A stretch of DNA of 64,000 bases from contig LGRX02026037.1 of NCBI GenBank assembly GCA_001247695.2, positions 46,830 through 110,829 of the forward strand, read 5' to 3'. The position numbers and the translations under genes are program-made. This document shows positions 23,216 through 35,700 of the stretch, piece after piece (positions within the stretch are counted from its first letter, which is position 1; each line of letters starts with the position of its first letter). This DNA comes from Cymbomonas tetramitiformis (taxonomy: Eukaryota; Chlorophyta; Pyramimonadophyceae; Pyramimonadales; Pyramimonadaceae). The notes beneath the pieces are model-generated. The model ran no database searches, was not told where the DNA came from, and was given only the letters and a program-made list of their open reading frames with translations.

Positions 23216-25425
23216 CGGTGGCACAAATTACAAAGAGCGCGCATACCAAGGAGGAAGTGAGAAGAGACCTCCCGATAACCGGAACGCCGCTCCCACAGCC
23301 GTACCGTGGCCGCGGCAGCGCCACCGAGGCATCCTCGTCGTCATCGTCGCTCGTGGTGTAGGTCGCGGGCTCGTAGCCCATCACGCGCTCCGGTGTCTCA
23401 ACCGCGGAGAGCAAATTTACGCTCAAGGCCGGCTCGTCGGGCGCCCCCAATGCAATCCTCGTGCTCTCAATGAAATCGGCAAACGTGCGGGTGACGGGAG
23501 GGCAGAAGGGGTTCGGCGGACCGGTCCATTCCTCCTCGGACTCAACCGACGCGGGCGGGGAGTGCGCGGGCGGCTCCGACACCACCGCCAAGTCGGCAGT
23601 GAAGGTGTTGGCGTTGAATGTCGAAGCCTCAGCCGTGCGTGCCATCTCAGAGAACTCGGTGACGGCGGACACAAGGGCCCCACCGTCCTCCTCGCAGAAC
23701 GAGCACGCGAAAAGGTCGGTGAAGACCTCCGGCTTCCCGCCCGCAAGCATGCAAAGGGCGTCGAACTCCACGGAGTCGTCGTGGTCGATGGCGTGTTGGA
23801 ACCTCGCGGCCAGCACGGAGTTTTCGGCCTCCTCAGCGAAGGCGTAGGCCGAGAGCCCGGTCCTGCCCCCGTTCGGGCAGTCCCGATGCCAATGCCGCGC
23901 CTTCCCCTTAGCGCACACCTGATTTTGGCAGTACGGGACGTCGCACCGGTGTCGCGATGGAAGGCCACCTTCTTGGAGACGGATTGAGACCAATTCCCCC
24001 CCTTGGGGAGGGGCGAGGCCGCGAATCGGGTCTTGATGCGGCGATCCGGCTTGTCCGCGCGAGGAGTAAATCCCCGTGGAGACGGCTCGGACTCGGCGGT
24101 GACGAGGAAGGCGGCCTACTGCCGCTTCAAGTCGAGGACCATCGCCCGCAAGTCCGCGATCTCACCCTTCGCGTGCAAGTCACCGATGTCCTTCTCCATG
24201 AAGCGCGTGCCGTGGGAGTACCGGTGTGCGGATGCGGTGGCGGTGCCCGCCCGCACGTGCTCGCCGTAGCACTCACGTACCCATTGTTGAATAGTGAGGA
24301 GGTCGTGGGCGGCCCGTTGGTCGTGAAGAAGCAAACGGGACACCACCGGCTGGTAGAAGGTGGTGTCGAGGGCTTTGATGAAAAGGGACTTCACGTCTTC
24401 GTCCAAAAGCGCTGCCCTCGTCCTCGCAGCCTTGAGCGCGGCGTTGAAGTCCTCGATCGGGCCATGCGGGTCCACGCCCGCAGAGATGCGGACGCCCAAC
24501 ATGTCCGCTTGCCCCTGGAAGGGGTCACCAATAGGGATCATCCAACGAGCGAACTCGAGCTTACCGTCCCCTGGCGTGGGACGAGTCCATCCAGTCCGCC
24601 GCCGGCGAGGAGGGGTCTACCAGCAGCTCGAGTGTAGAGAACAATAATTTGTTGGCCTCCACGCGGATGGCCAAAGTAGCGTCGTCCAGCGTGAAGAGCG
24701 GAGCGAACCCGATGTCCTCAGTGACGAATGTCGTGTGCAGCGCAGAGACCATTCTCGTGAAGAGGGCCGCCGCGTGGGACTCCGCACCGGAAAATCTCCC
24801 AACCTTGTCCTCGAACAACTTGCGTTGAACGTGCTTGGAGATCTTCATGTCGAAATGCTCTCGCTGTAAGGTGCGTACCGATGCCAAAAATGTAGCCCCC
24901 GCCGAATTAGCGGGCGGTTGTGCCGCTGGTGGAGTCGCGGGTGTGTTGGCATGCCTGGCAGCAACTAACGGAATCAAAACTCGTGCTTTATGTGCGGCGG
25001 CGACTCGCCATGCTAGCTGTAGATCTCGTAGAAGCGACCATGATGAAGAAGACTACAGGGGTGGAGTGAGGCAAGAAGACGTGAAAAAATGCGGAAGTCT
25101 CGGGCGGCCAAAAAATGTGGCGGGTCGTCGATACGGCTGGCGTGAGAGAGCAGGAATTTCGAGAAGTCGTGTGGCAGATGGCGGCCAATACGAAACGGTG
25201 TGGTGACCAACCAGAATGCGTAAACCAATCCAACGTTAAATCCCGTGAAATAACGTCCTCAGGCCCACAGCTCGCCGCAACGATCAACCCACAAAACTTA
25301 GGCCATACCCGCGACTGCCGGCACTTTCACGCGCGGACCGCCTCACTCCATCCCAAGCGTCCGGCTTTAGCCAATCATCTCGGCGGTGTCGCAGTGGCTA
25401 AATAAAGCGTAAGTGGGGCCAAACC

Positions 25426-25637
25426 TGTCAGATGTATAGTTCGGAGTGAATAAACTAGATAACTGGAAATAAACCCTGAGTGAAGGGTTTCGGGATCAGA
25501 ACGGTAAAAGTCCCATCGATAAAAGAGAGATACACATAAATACTAACGGGAGTTTCCCGACTACTGGTGACGGTCACCCAGCCTACTTTAGGAAGTGACA
25601 AGTGACAGATTAAACTGTCGGTGTGTCACATCCAGCA
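25426..25637 (-). repeat. LTR-C 5' LTR
   Basis: About 97 percent identical to 20496-20708. Preceded on the plus strand by the reverse of the GGTTTGGCCCC leader. Confidence 0.85.
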
Positions 25638-25737
25638 AATTTCATACGAATCAGCAATGTCGCTATTTGAAAATTTTCGCCTGCGGCGCATGTCTGATCA
25701 CTCGTAATACTAAAAGACCCCACGGTACGTTGCGGGT

Positions 25738-26030
25738 GTCGTGGGACCCGCCTCGCGTGTTGGCCCCCGCCGCGCGTGTTGGGACCCGCCGCGCACCGTG
25801 TTGGCCCCCGCCGCGCGTGTTGGGACTGCCGCGTGTTGGCCCCCGCCGCGCGTGTTGGGACCCCGCCGGCTGGGCCCCCGCCGCGCGTAGCTTGGGACCG
25901 CCGCGCGTGCCGATGGGGGTAGGATCCGACCCCCAAGGCAAAATATCGAGGGGTCCAACCCCCCAAGGCAAAATATCGAGGTCTTGGGGGTTATTCAACC
26001 CCCCATGGCAAAATATCGAGGTCTAGGGTA
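25738..26030. repeat. GC-rich 19-bp repeat and adjoining 40-50-bp repeat
   Basis: From 25738 to 25915, units near GTGTTGGCCCCCGCCGCGC alternate with GTGTTGGGACCCGCCGCGC. From 25930 to 26025, three copies of CCCCAAGGCAAAATATCGAG occur. Confidence 0.85.
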
Positions 26031-29000
26031 TTTCAATGTGATGTGCTGCCCCCTCTCGCCCCTGTGGTCAAAGCGTGGGCAGCCATATGATAATCGTGCC
26101 TTCGAATATGTGGCATACAAGCGTGATTTCCTTAAGTATGAGTACCGTGCCAAGATTAAGCCTCGGGGCATTTTGTTCGTCGTTCGTCAAGTTGGAGCAG
26201 TGTACGATACACAATCACGCACAATGTGCACTTTTATTTATCAAAGACGTTTGCACCATGTGTGAGATATATTGTTCCGCAATATATCGGGCGGTCACTG
26301 AATAATTATCATACAAGTGTAAACAGATTATAAGAGTTAACGAATATAAAGCTATCTGTGACCTAGGTATCTGTCACCAAGTACTGTACGAGTACTGGTA
26401 GAGCCAAACAATAGCAATAATGACCTACGGTGCACTGAATCCAGCACCATGCACCGTATCATCGGTATACTGCTCATTCAACTCGTGGGGCACGCAATTT
26501 ACTGAGCACGATTTTGAATGAACGATAGCGGCAAATCGTATGCATTGGCAAGTGCCGAGATGCAGATACTACTTTGACATTGTCGTATTGTCAGGTTTGA
26601 AAATATGCAAATATGCAAATTCGAGTGTACTATGATATTTGTAACGGGAACTTTCCCCATCGATGCCATAATAAGGCCCGTTATAATATACTTCGACCCT
26701 CCATTATATATATAAATAGGTATCAAAAACTTGATTGTAAGGTTCACATCTCACAATAAAAAGGTCAAAGGCACAGCATCAAAGAAACAAACTCATCCAA
26801 ATGCCAAAACTACCACTTAAATGAACATCTTTCAGATTCCCACCTTTAACCCATGCTGATAATCACGACTAGCCCTGCAAGCAATTCTGTAGCCCTGCGA
26901 GCCGTGCAAGGCAACCACCATCCGCTGCAACCAATAGGTCGACAAGCTCGGCGTGCTCCATGTTGCATCCTCCTCGTCCTGAAACAATCGGTCTTACCTG
27001 CGTTGTACACAACTGTCGAAAAACTTCCGCGCCGATTTCCCCACACCTCCAGAAGACTCCATCGCAAAAGGCACAAGCGTGTGCGACCAGATTGGTCCGT
27101 ACGATGCCCTCTTGGCTCGCTCATGCACCGCCGCAGCTCGCAGCGGCTTCCTAGCAGCCCGGTCCACATAAGAGGCACAACAAGGAAATACTCTCCATTA
27201 TATAACATACGCTATGTTATGACGAGTCGGAATCAAATCTACATAATAAGAATACTACATCACTATATAGTGTACTTTAGATCATATAGGTTGCTAGAGA
27301 CGACCCTCTAATTTTCCAATACATATTCGCCATAGGTTCATACTTGCTAGTATTCAACGAATAGTGCTACATCACTACGATCGGCTAATCTAGCAATTTG
27401 AAGAGTTATGGGTGATATTATTTCTCCCACCCGTGAGGACAAGGGATAGGGGTGTTTCTCCTCATTTCACGCGCCCTTGGAACTCGCTGCTGGTGGTGAC
27501 AATCCTCAATCCTGTCCATCACTCGTAGAGCGACTAGGCGCGTGCGCGTCTGGCGGTGTTGGCTAGTTCGTACATATAGCTAACGTATATTTAAGGGAAC
27601 TATTGTGGCTACATTACTAATACTGTGAACGCAACTATTTAGACTGGGCACAACGATAGCCGGCATGACTACCAGGTAACGCGTCTCCCGCTGGGCAACT
27701 CAAAACGCCAGCTCATATATGGGCCCGTTGTAGTCAACGACAGTGACAACGCGCGAGATATGTGAACCGGCTAACTTATGAGGCTGGATTTCTCAACGCC
27801 CGAAAGGGGAGTTGAAAATAAACAGGCAGAGAACGGTCAGCCGCTCAAAGTGACACACCTTACCTACATCGTTCAGGGTTTCGCCAAGAAAGCCGAGAGG
27901 GTTGGGGATTCAACCGATGCTTTGAGAGCTTTTCGGACGTCCCTCCCATAACATTGACGAAACTTGTAACTTATGCAGGAAGCAAAGCATTTGTCGCCGT
28001 ACCGGAACGCCCCCCGTTTGATATAAAGGCTCAAATTTAGACCTGATTTTGATCATTTGAATTTTGCGTGACGACCGGATGTGGCTGTCGTGTGGTGGAA
28101 GTCTGGAACAGGAACGACTATGAGGAAGACTGGGTTATATTTCTCTGCCTGCGTTGGTGCTGGTCATGATCTGTCGTTGTCGTGTGCCCGCGCCCGTCCG
28201 GCTGTCGTGTGTCTCGTGCAGAGAAAAGTTATTCCCGATAAGCCAAAAACCCCCTATTCCCCGAGCGACTATTTTTATATTCCCAAATAAATACACACCC
28301 TTGGCGCTCAAGGTACATCATGTGGCCACGAAAGTTTTCGCCTGGCTTGTGTTTTTTGCTTTTGGTTGCAAATGCCGATGTCACGGGCATACGTGCCACG
28401 TCGGGGGCCATGTGTTTGCGGCAGCTCTCAGGTAAAAAGGGAGGATGGCGGAGTTCCAAAATACAACCTTTTTGTGAAGGCTGACTTGTTTAGACGATTC
28501 CAAATGCAAATGGAGTTTGCTAGGTTTCGTAGTACACTTAAGCGAATGATGCAAATAGTGAAATATGAATTATATTCAGTAAGGATTCGTCGTTGATAGT
28601 AGAGGATTGTCCGATGCGCAGAGATGCGGTGCTCGCGTTGTGGGAAATGCTTAGCATGGCCTCTTTAACTGTGGATCCTGATGTCTCGCGGATCTGCTCT
28701 TCCCAGGCTTTAACTCAAACTTTGGTCAAACAGGTCAAGGTTTTCGAGTGGCATCACCTTGCTTTCTTGGGTTTTCACACTTTGGTATACTATGCACCTT
28801 TCGTAAGTTCATACGTGTTGTATTATTTACCCTACAGACCCTACACATTTTGCCATACTTCCTGCACACGTGTCAGTTAAAGTTGATGAAGACATGATAA
28901 CGGCTCTAAGAGTGTACGAAGTGCACGTTGTAACCATATCACTTCCCCCGGATATCCTTCGATTCATATAGGAACACGTACACTTGTCATAACACGACGG

Positions 29001-29791
29001 GCATATCACTGCAACCTATTATACCCTCATTCGATTCGTACACGGAAACATATACTTGTCAGAAAACGATGCGGCGGATGCGGTGGAGACCCTTGCATGT
29101 CACCCATTGCCATAGATGCCACTGCACCATTGGTTTGTTTGCATGTTGCTCTGGGAAATTGTTGAAAGTTCGCACGCATGCATCCACTGCACGATTAACT
29201 TTCATGGGTCACTCCACCATGCCATACATGGAAGCTTATGACAAATTCTTTATCACGATATGCCAAACATGATCAGTCGGTTTTTATTAGGAAAAGAAAA
29301 AGCTAGCGGTCATATTGAGGTCCAAGAGGTACTTTATTACATATCACCAAACCTAAACATGCAGCTTCTACCCACACGCTCTGGTATGAATCTAGGCTAC
29401 CCATAAACAATCTCCACCTCAAGAATTGGGCCACGTCTTTTCATGCTTAAGTTTTTTGAAATTCTCATATTGCGTTGTTTCAGGTTGAATCTTTCACTGA
29501 TCTCCAGTAGCTTGGCCACCTGACTTCCAGGATGGAGCTGTTCCGAGTAAACGTTGATCTAATATCATATTCGGAATCTGGAAAGGCAACCAGCCACGCA
29601 TTGTGAGCCAACACTCACATATGTTTACATGCGATCAGGCTTCTATGCTTTAGTACAACTAGAGGTTAAAAACACTATAATGTACTTCGACTTGGGAAGG
29701 GATCTAGTGCTCAAGGTTTTATATAGAAAGGAAATGCGTTCATCTCCTACAAAACACGCCCTACATGAAAATAATATTTGCGGAAACGCAC
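26031..29791. other. AT-rich region without a recognisable gene
   Basis: Only short open frames with no family resemblance. The minus strand near 27065-26880 has coding-like pieces (MESSGGVGKSARKFFDS before GTAAGA, then TWSTPSLSTYWLQRMVV) but no consistent gene model. The last exon of the erlin gene should lie here, downstream of its donor at 29792, and was not found. Confidence 0.35.
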
Positions 29792-32700
29792 CTTGTCACC
29801 GAAATACATTTTGGTGTTGTTAGCGATCGCCTTGATGAACTCCAGTTCCAAAAATTCGGGTGTGAGCTTGGCTCTATTCGCCTCCGCCTCTTTTGTGAGC
29901 CTGCCAGTCGTCGCAAGCGGTAAATTCAGGTGTGAGCTCGGCTCTAGTCGCCTCGCCGATTTTGTGATCAGAACCGGTAAAATCAATTGTTGACATCGGT
30001 GCGATCATACTGACCTGTAGTAATTAGCATCAACAGATGCCTTTTCTTTCGCCAAGTACATCGAGTTGGCAATTGCTTCAGACTCCGAGGTTGCCTACTC
30101 ACATTGCACAGTTCACCGCCTTAAATAAATCATTTGTATTCGATGTGGTGGTGTTTTTAGAGTGATATAATATTAAATAAATTAACTCATCATCAAACCA
30201 GTATGCACACACACTGAATCACACTGAAGTGGGTGAAGCACGCTGGCTGAAGTTAGCCCACCACCCCGGTAGATGAGAGCCGCATGTGGGAAAAGGGTGG
30301 GGTCATGCCAAGATTCTGCACACCGCCTGGTAAAAAAGGCCAGAGTCAAACCGTTGGGGGTCCGTCAAACATCCGCCCCCACCATGGAAATAAAGCATGC
30401 TCGCGGCCCCATGGAAATAAAGCATGCTCGCGGCCCCATGGAAATAAAGCATGCTCGCGGTTGGCGGGGGGTCTCAGGCGCAGCGCACGTGAGCAGCAAT
30501 CATCCGCACGCGGGTATGAAACAGTGCGCGCACATGTGAGCACCAACCTTCAATATGCAATTACACCTGCTTTCCCCTAACTGGAACAAGGTGTGCGACT
30601 GCAACCGCTTTTCTCCGACTGGGTGCATGTGTGCGATTGCACCTATTTTCTCCTAAATGGATGCAGGTGTGCGGTTGCACCTGTTTTTCAGCAAGCATCT
30701 GTTTCATTGTAACCTCGCTCTGCTCAGCTTTCTTCTGCGCTTCCATCACAGCGCGCTTGTGCTCCGTTTGCGCCTCCTTCTCAACAACCCTCTGGGCAAT
30801 TTCCCACGCGCCAACCAGTTCACCTTAGTGCCAGGGAACACAAATTTTGGGAACACAGATTGAAGCCGTCAGCTTTCAAGGCATTGCCACGACCACGCCG
30901 CTCCTTCCGCCACCCGGGTAGTTACCATTGCCTGTGACCCCAGACTTACAGAACTACATTTACATCTACATCTACAACCACACCTACATCACCATGCACA
31001 TCGGCATCTACTCCGTCACCTGCATGGCACGTGCGTCAACATCAACATCACCATCCACATCACCATCCACATCCACAGCATACATCTACCCCTACATTGA
31101 CATTTATGTCGACTCCATATCAGAATTTGCATCGACATTCACACCAACATCGAGAACTTAAATCGATATCTATAACCGACATTCACTTCCACACGAACTT
31201 TCACGCAAAATTACACACGTGCCACGTCCACACCCAAATCTACATCGACATCGACATCGCCATCGACACCTATATCGAAACCTACATCCACATCCATCAA
31301 CATCTACAGTTATAACCACATCTAAGTAAGCATCCACAGACACATGCACACTGAAAGGCAGGAGGTCTGCCGACAAAAGCCAGCCCACCATCATCCCAGA
31401 CAGACAATGGAAGAGTCTTGAAAGCAGCAACCAAAACCGTGCGCAGAGGCGCTCCCCGCAAGTAACAAGCCACATACACTGAGCGAGATGAGGCCGTTGA
31501 GAAAAGCCAGCCCACCATGATCTCAGTGGATGTGACCAGCGTTCAGGGACTGGGAGAGGCCTTGACAAGATACCACCGACGCGCGCACACCTCTAAACCA
31601 ATGCAAAGCAGCATGGATAGATGTATGTATGTACCCATCACTGCCAAACACGTGAGACTGCGCAACATCACGCAACTCAATGCGCGCTGATTCCAGGGTA
31701 TCGGAGTAAGCGGATCCTGCCGGCGTGCCTCCGGTGGCTTCACAGTCGATGAATGGATGGAACCTGTGGGTTGATGAATGCAAACCAATGGTCACATACA
31801 CACACGACCCGGGCAGCTTCACGGGAAGAGGTGGACTGCCTTCTGAGGCACAGAGGCCCACGTTCAATGGCTGGGACCCGTTGGTCGATGAGTGCAGACC
31901 AATAGACAGGCACTGGACGATCCATAAAAACAGCAATCGAACGCGAGCGCCCCGCAAGGAACAAGGGAGACCGCAGAGTGTGACAAGACAACCCACTGAA
32001 CGGCACCACAGGGACAAACGCTTCCAAAAACCCACTTCCACCCGGCAGCTGTCCCCGTTCACAGCGACGCACCAGTACCTCACATCTGGGTCAAAGAACA
32101 CGAGTTCCATTGCACACACCACACACACTGAATGGCATGAGATCAGTCGACACAAGCCAGCCCACCATCATCCCAGTGGATGTGAGAAGCGAATCAGGAG
32201 CAGGGCGGGGCCGTGACAAGATACCACCAACTCATACATATTCCCAACCCAGATGCAAAGCAGCATGGAAAGATGATAGAATGTGACCGATCATTGCCCA
32301 ACTATTAGTTGGTCCCAGGGTTACGCACACACACTGAACGGCATGCGATCAGCCGACACAAGCCAGCCCACCATCATCCCAGTGGATGTGAGAAGCAAAT
32401 CAAGAGCAGGGAGGGGCCGTGACAAGATACCACAAACGCATACATATTCCCAACCCAGATGCAAAGCAGCATGGAAAGATGATAGAATGTGACCGATCAT
32501 TGCCCAACTATTAGTTGGTCCCAGGGTTACGCACACACACTGAACGGCATGCGATCAGCCGACACAAGCCAGCCCACCATCATCCCAGTGGATGTGAGAA
32601 GCAAATCAAGAGCAGGGAGGGGCCGTGACAAGATACCACAAACGCATACATATTCCCAACCCCAATGCAAAGCAGCATGGAAAGATGAAACGATGTGACC

Positions 32701-35700
32701 AATTGTCGCCAAACAACTGTTGGTCTCTGGGTTACGGAGTGAGCGGACCCTGCTGGCATGCCCCCCAGTGGCTCCCGGTCGATGCCGCACACACACACAC
32801 ACACAAACAACGGGGCTCAGGTGGCCCAGTGAGGCTCAGGGAGCAGAGGGGTGGTCTTGCGTGGGCTTGGTGGTGGAGATATGGTTCGCGCAGCTCGGGG
32901 GGCAGGGATGAACCGGCTTCAGGCACAAGGCGGCAGTGCGCTGGCGGTGCAGATGCCGAGGGGCTCGGATGGCGCAGCGAGGCTTAGGGGGTCCCATTCT
33001 TCAGTAGTGAGCTCCGGGAGAACCTCCCGATGAGTGTCCCGAAGTGTGTGCTGAATCCTTTGATCCTCGAAGGCGTGGGTACATAGTGCAGTCTCCTGTG
33101 GCTTCAAAAGCAAAGGAGTCGAAGATAAGCATACACAAACAACGTGGCGCCAAAGGAATGGTCCAAGGATAAGCCACAACGGCTCCAGAATCTTGTAAAA
33201 CCTTGCAAGTTTGAGTGCCTGTGCGCCATCAACTTGCAGCAGTCGCCTATCACGCCAAGGATGAAGCCACACACAACGGCTCCAGAATCTGTAAACCTTG
33301 CAGCTGAGTGCGCGCCTGCGGCGGCTATTCAATCCTGCATCAGTCGCCCTATCACGCCAAGGCTAAGCAACACACAACGGCTCCAGAATCTGTAAAACCT
33401 TGCAGCTGAGTGCGTCCGTGCGGCCATCAACTTGCAGTAGTCGCCCTATCACGCCAAGGACCTTTCTCCCAGCACGCAGCTCGTAGCCAAGGTGATTTGT
33501 TCTACTGGGGATCCCGTTTCCACCACAGAGACTACTCCCAAGCCCTACGTACAGCCAATAGCTGACAAGGACTGCGATGCGTGCGCATGTGACCGAAGCG
33601 GACTTCGTGACACAAAGCCCTCGCCACGGCCTTGAAGGGCTGAGGGCCGTCAGCTATTCTGGCCTGGAACAAGGGGGATGCTACATGCAAAGGGCGCTGA
33701 TGGCAGAAATTCTCCGAAGCTATTCTGAAAGGAAAGGTCGGGGTTGGCGGACAGGCGCAAACATGTAGCGAGGCTTGGAAGAGCATGCTTCGATCAGTTG
33801 GCAACGTATGCAGGACTATGCAAATCACGCAGCTGGTTGACTGTTTGGTTACTTGGCTGGCACGAAGCCATTACTACTGCTGAACGGGCAGCACCTGCTT
33901 CTCGGTTGCGATCAGCACTTTGGTACGTTGCTCTTCCATCGCCTCATAGTTCAGGCGAATGCTCTCCGGAATCTGGGCATATGTACCGAGGCTCAATGGT
34001 TGCAAGGGAAATTCAGCGCAAATAACGCCTCTACTACTGCTTTCTGAAATCGTATTCTTTGCAGTTTAAGAGTAAGTGCTCAGCCGTTGGCAAAGAACTT
34101 CTCCTCCCGTGAAAGTGCATGCTTTGCCTTGCAAAACCTCCGAAGATATTTCGTGAAAATGTTGGGAAGCAGAACGTTTACCTTTGGCTTCGTAACACGC
34201 ACACTGCCGCACCACGGCACCTCACCCTTCCCTCAGAGCACCATATGACCCACAGATCCCTACGAAAAGCAATAGGCAAACTTGTTTTCCGAGATCTGTT
34301 GAGGTGGGCGCGATTCGCATCTATGTGTGAACGAGGGAATGAAGAAGGGCGAAGCAACAATAAAAGCAAAAGACAAGAGGATGGAGACGTTTAGACATTT
34401 AAACAACGAAAGGGTCTCACAGGCACTGCAGGACTGACCTGAGGATTTCAATTCCTGGTGCATATTTTGTGCAGTCTCGCTGCAGTGCATCTCGCATCGT
34501 TTCGTCAACCTACAAAGTCGCCAGGCTTCCCCTCAACCCACCGTACCACTATCTATTGTGGCCCCTACCTCCCATCAACACTGCTCCGAGTCGCGTGCCA
34601 ACAGCCCAACCATATCACAGACTGCGCCCCCCTCTTTTCCCGGTCGTTGAGCACCGACACACTGAGAGGTACACGCCTGGATCATACCCAAAGGACCGGA
34701 TTGCAACGAATTGCGGAGAAAGCTGAGAGGCACGCTGTGAACGTAGGTGCAGATCACGCCTCACTCCGCCAACAAAAGAAACCCTCGTCACCTGTATAGC
34801 CATGAGACTGTGCTTGCCACTGGCAGGTGTTTGGCAAGAGCCAGGAAGGCTGCTGCGAGGGCCCCTTGGGAAAACAGCAGACAGCAACGCGAGCTGCAGC
34901 AACAAAACGCGTCCGCAGTGCCGACAAGGAGGCAGCATCCGCCAGAAAGGCACCACACACGCGTGCTCGCTCACTTACAGCACTAAGAACTTACAGCATG
35001 CACAGGCTTGGAGAAGGGGCTCCGGAGGGCACTGGATTGAGAAATCCTGAACAGTGAACACTCGCAGTCCACTAAAAAATTGGGATGCTTGGGAAGCACC
35101 GTATCAAACTTGTCAATGTACACGTCCTGAAGGGAGTTGCTGCTGCAAAACTGGTTGATTTCGTGGTGTATTTTGTCGTAAATCCACGTCTGTATGATCA
35201 AACTCAATCCAGTGAGCAATATACTGCAGTCTGAGCAATCGACTACCTTATGCCGCCCTATGTTATTCAAGAGCCAGATCCCCTGCATCAGTCTCAACGA
35301 AATGACATAAAGTTCCCGGCTCTTCACTGGACGGTGCGGCAGTATTATGTTTGACTATGGTATCCAGGATACCCAGTTGCTCGGAATATGAAAAACAAAG
35401 GATGCATATAGTTCCACATACGCAAACGAGCAAAGCCTTTCTCACCTTGTCGTAGTTCACTCCGTATTGACTGATTGTGTCAAACACGTACTCTTTCCTT
35501 AATCGATTCACCACTTCGACTTTGCTGCAAGTTGGAAACATGAAGAGACAACCGTCTCAAACAGATCTTCTCGGAACAAGCAACCACTCCCTCGGTGTCT
35601 AGGTATCATACATATCACACACTCAAAACCGTTTACTGAGAAAACAGGCACTTCTAGTCTAGCCAATGGCTACTCTCGAGTTGTCAGGGCAAGATGTAAA

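Larger units (their letters stand above)
20962..25041 (-). pseudogene. LTR-C gag, frameshifted and interrupted
   Basis: The frame starts at 25041 with MVASTRSTAS, matching the LTR-F (MVTSTRSAAS) and LTR-A (MVSTRSKKS) gag starts, but breaks within 20 codons by a small deletion relative to LTR-F. The main blocks are 24977-24561 (capsid-like helices, TLDDATLAIRVEANKLLFST), 24541-24116, and 23993-23216 with a zinc-knuckle-like CAKGKARHWHRDCPNGG. A hydrophobic segment follows (SLVCALFVICATVT after RYGCG), where LTR-E is inserted. The reading frame resumes beyond LTR-E and ends at 20962 with a Pro-rich PPYPPPPYSSDDEE tail. The coordinates include LTR-E. Confidence 0.75.
20496..25637 (-). mobile_element. 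LTR-C: gag-bearing LTR retroelement, no pol (TR-GAG type)
   Basis: Paired LTRs lie at 20496-20708 and 25426-25637 (about 213 bp, roughly 3 percent divergent, mainly transitions). The element reads on the minus strand, so its 5' LTR is at 25637. LTR ends are TGCTGG...TGACA. Flanks cattt (20491-20495) and aattt (25638-25642) are a 5-bp target duplication with one mismatch. The leader after the 5' LTR is GGTTTGGCCCCACTTACGC. The purine tract before the 3' LTR ends GGTGGTG within a palindrome. Between them is one degenerate gag and a younger insertion, LTR-E. Without LTR-E the element is about 3.4 kb. No protease, reverse transcriptase, RNase H or integrase was seen. Confidence 0.85.

Noticed and set aside
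31031..31315. His/Thr-rich small protein
   Set aside because: Product of the CATC-type hexanucleotide tract inside an erlin intron.
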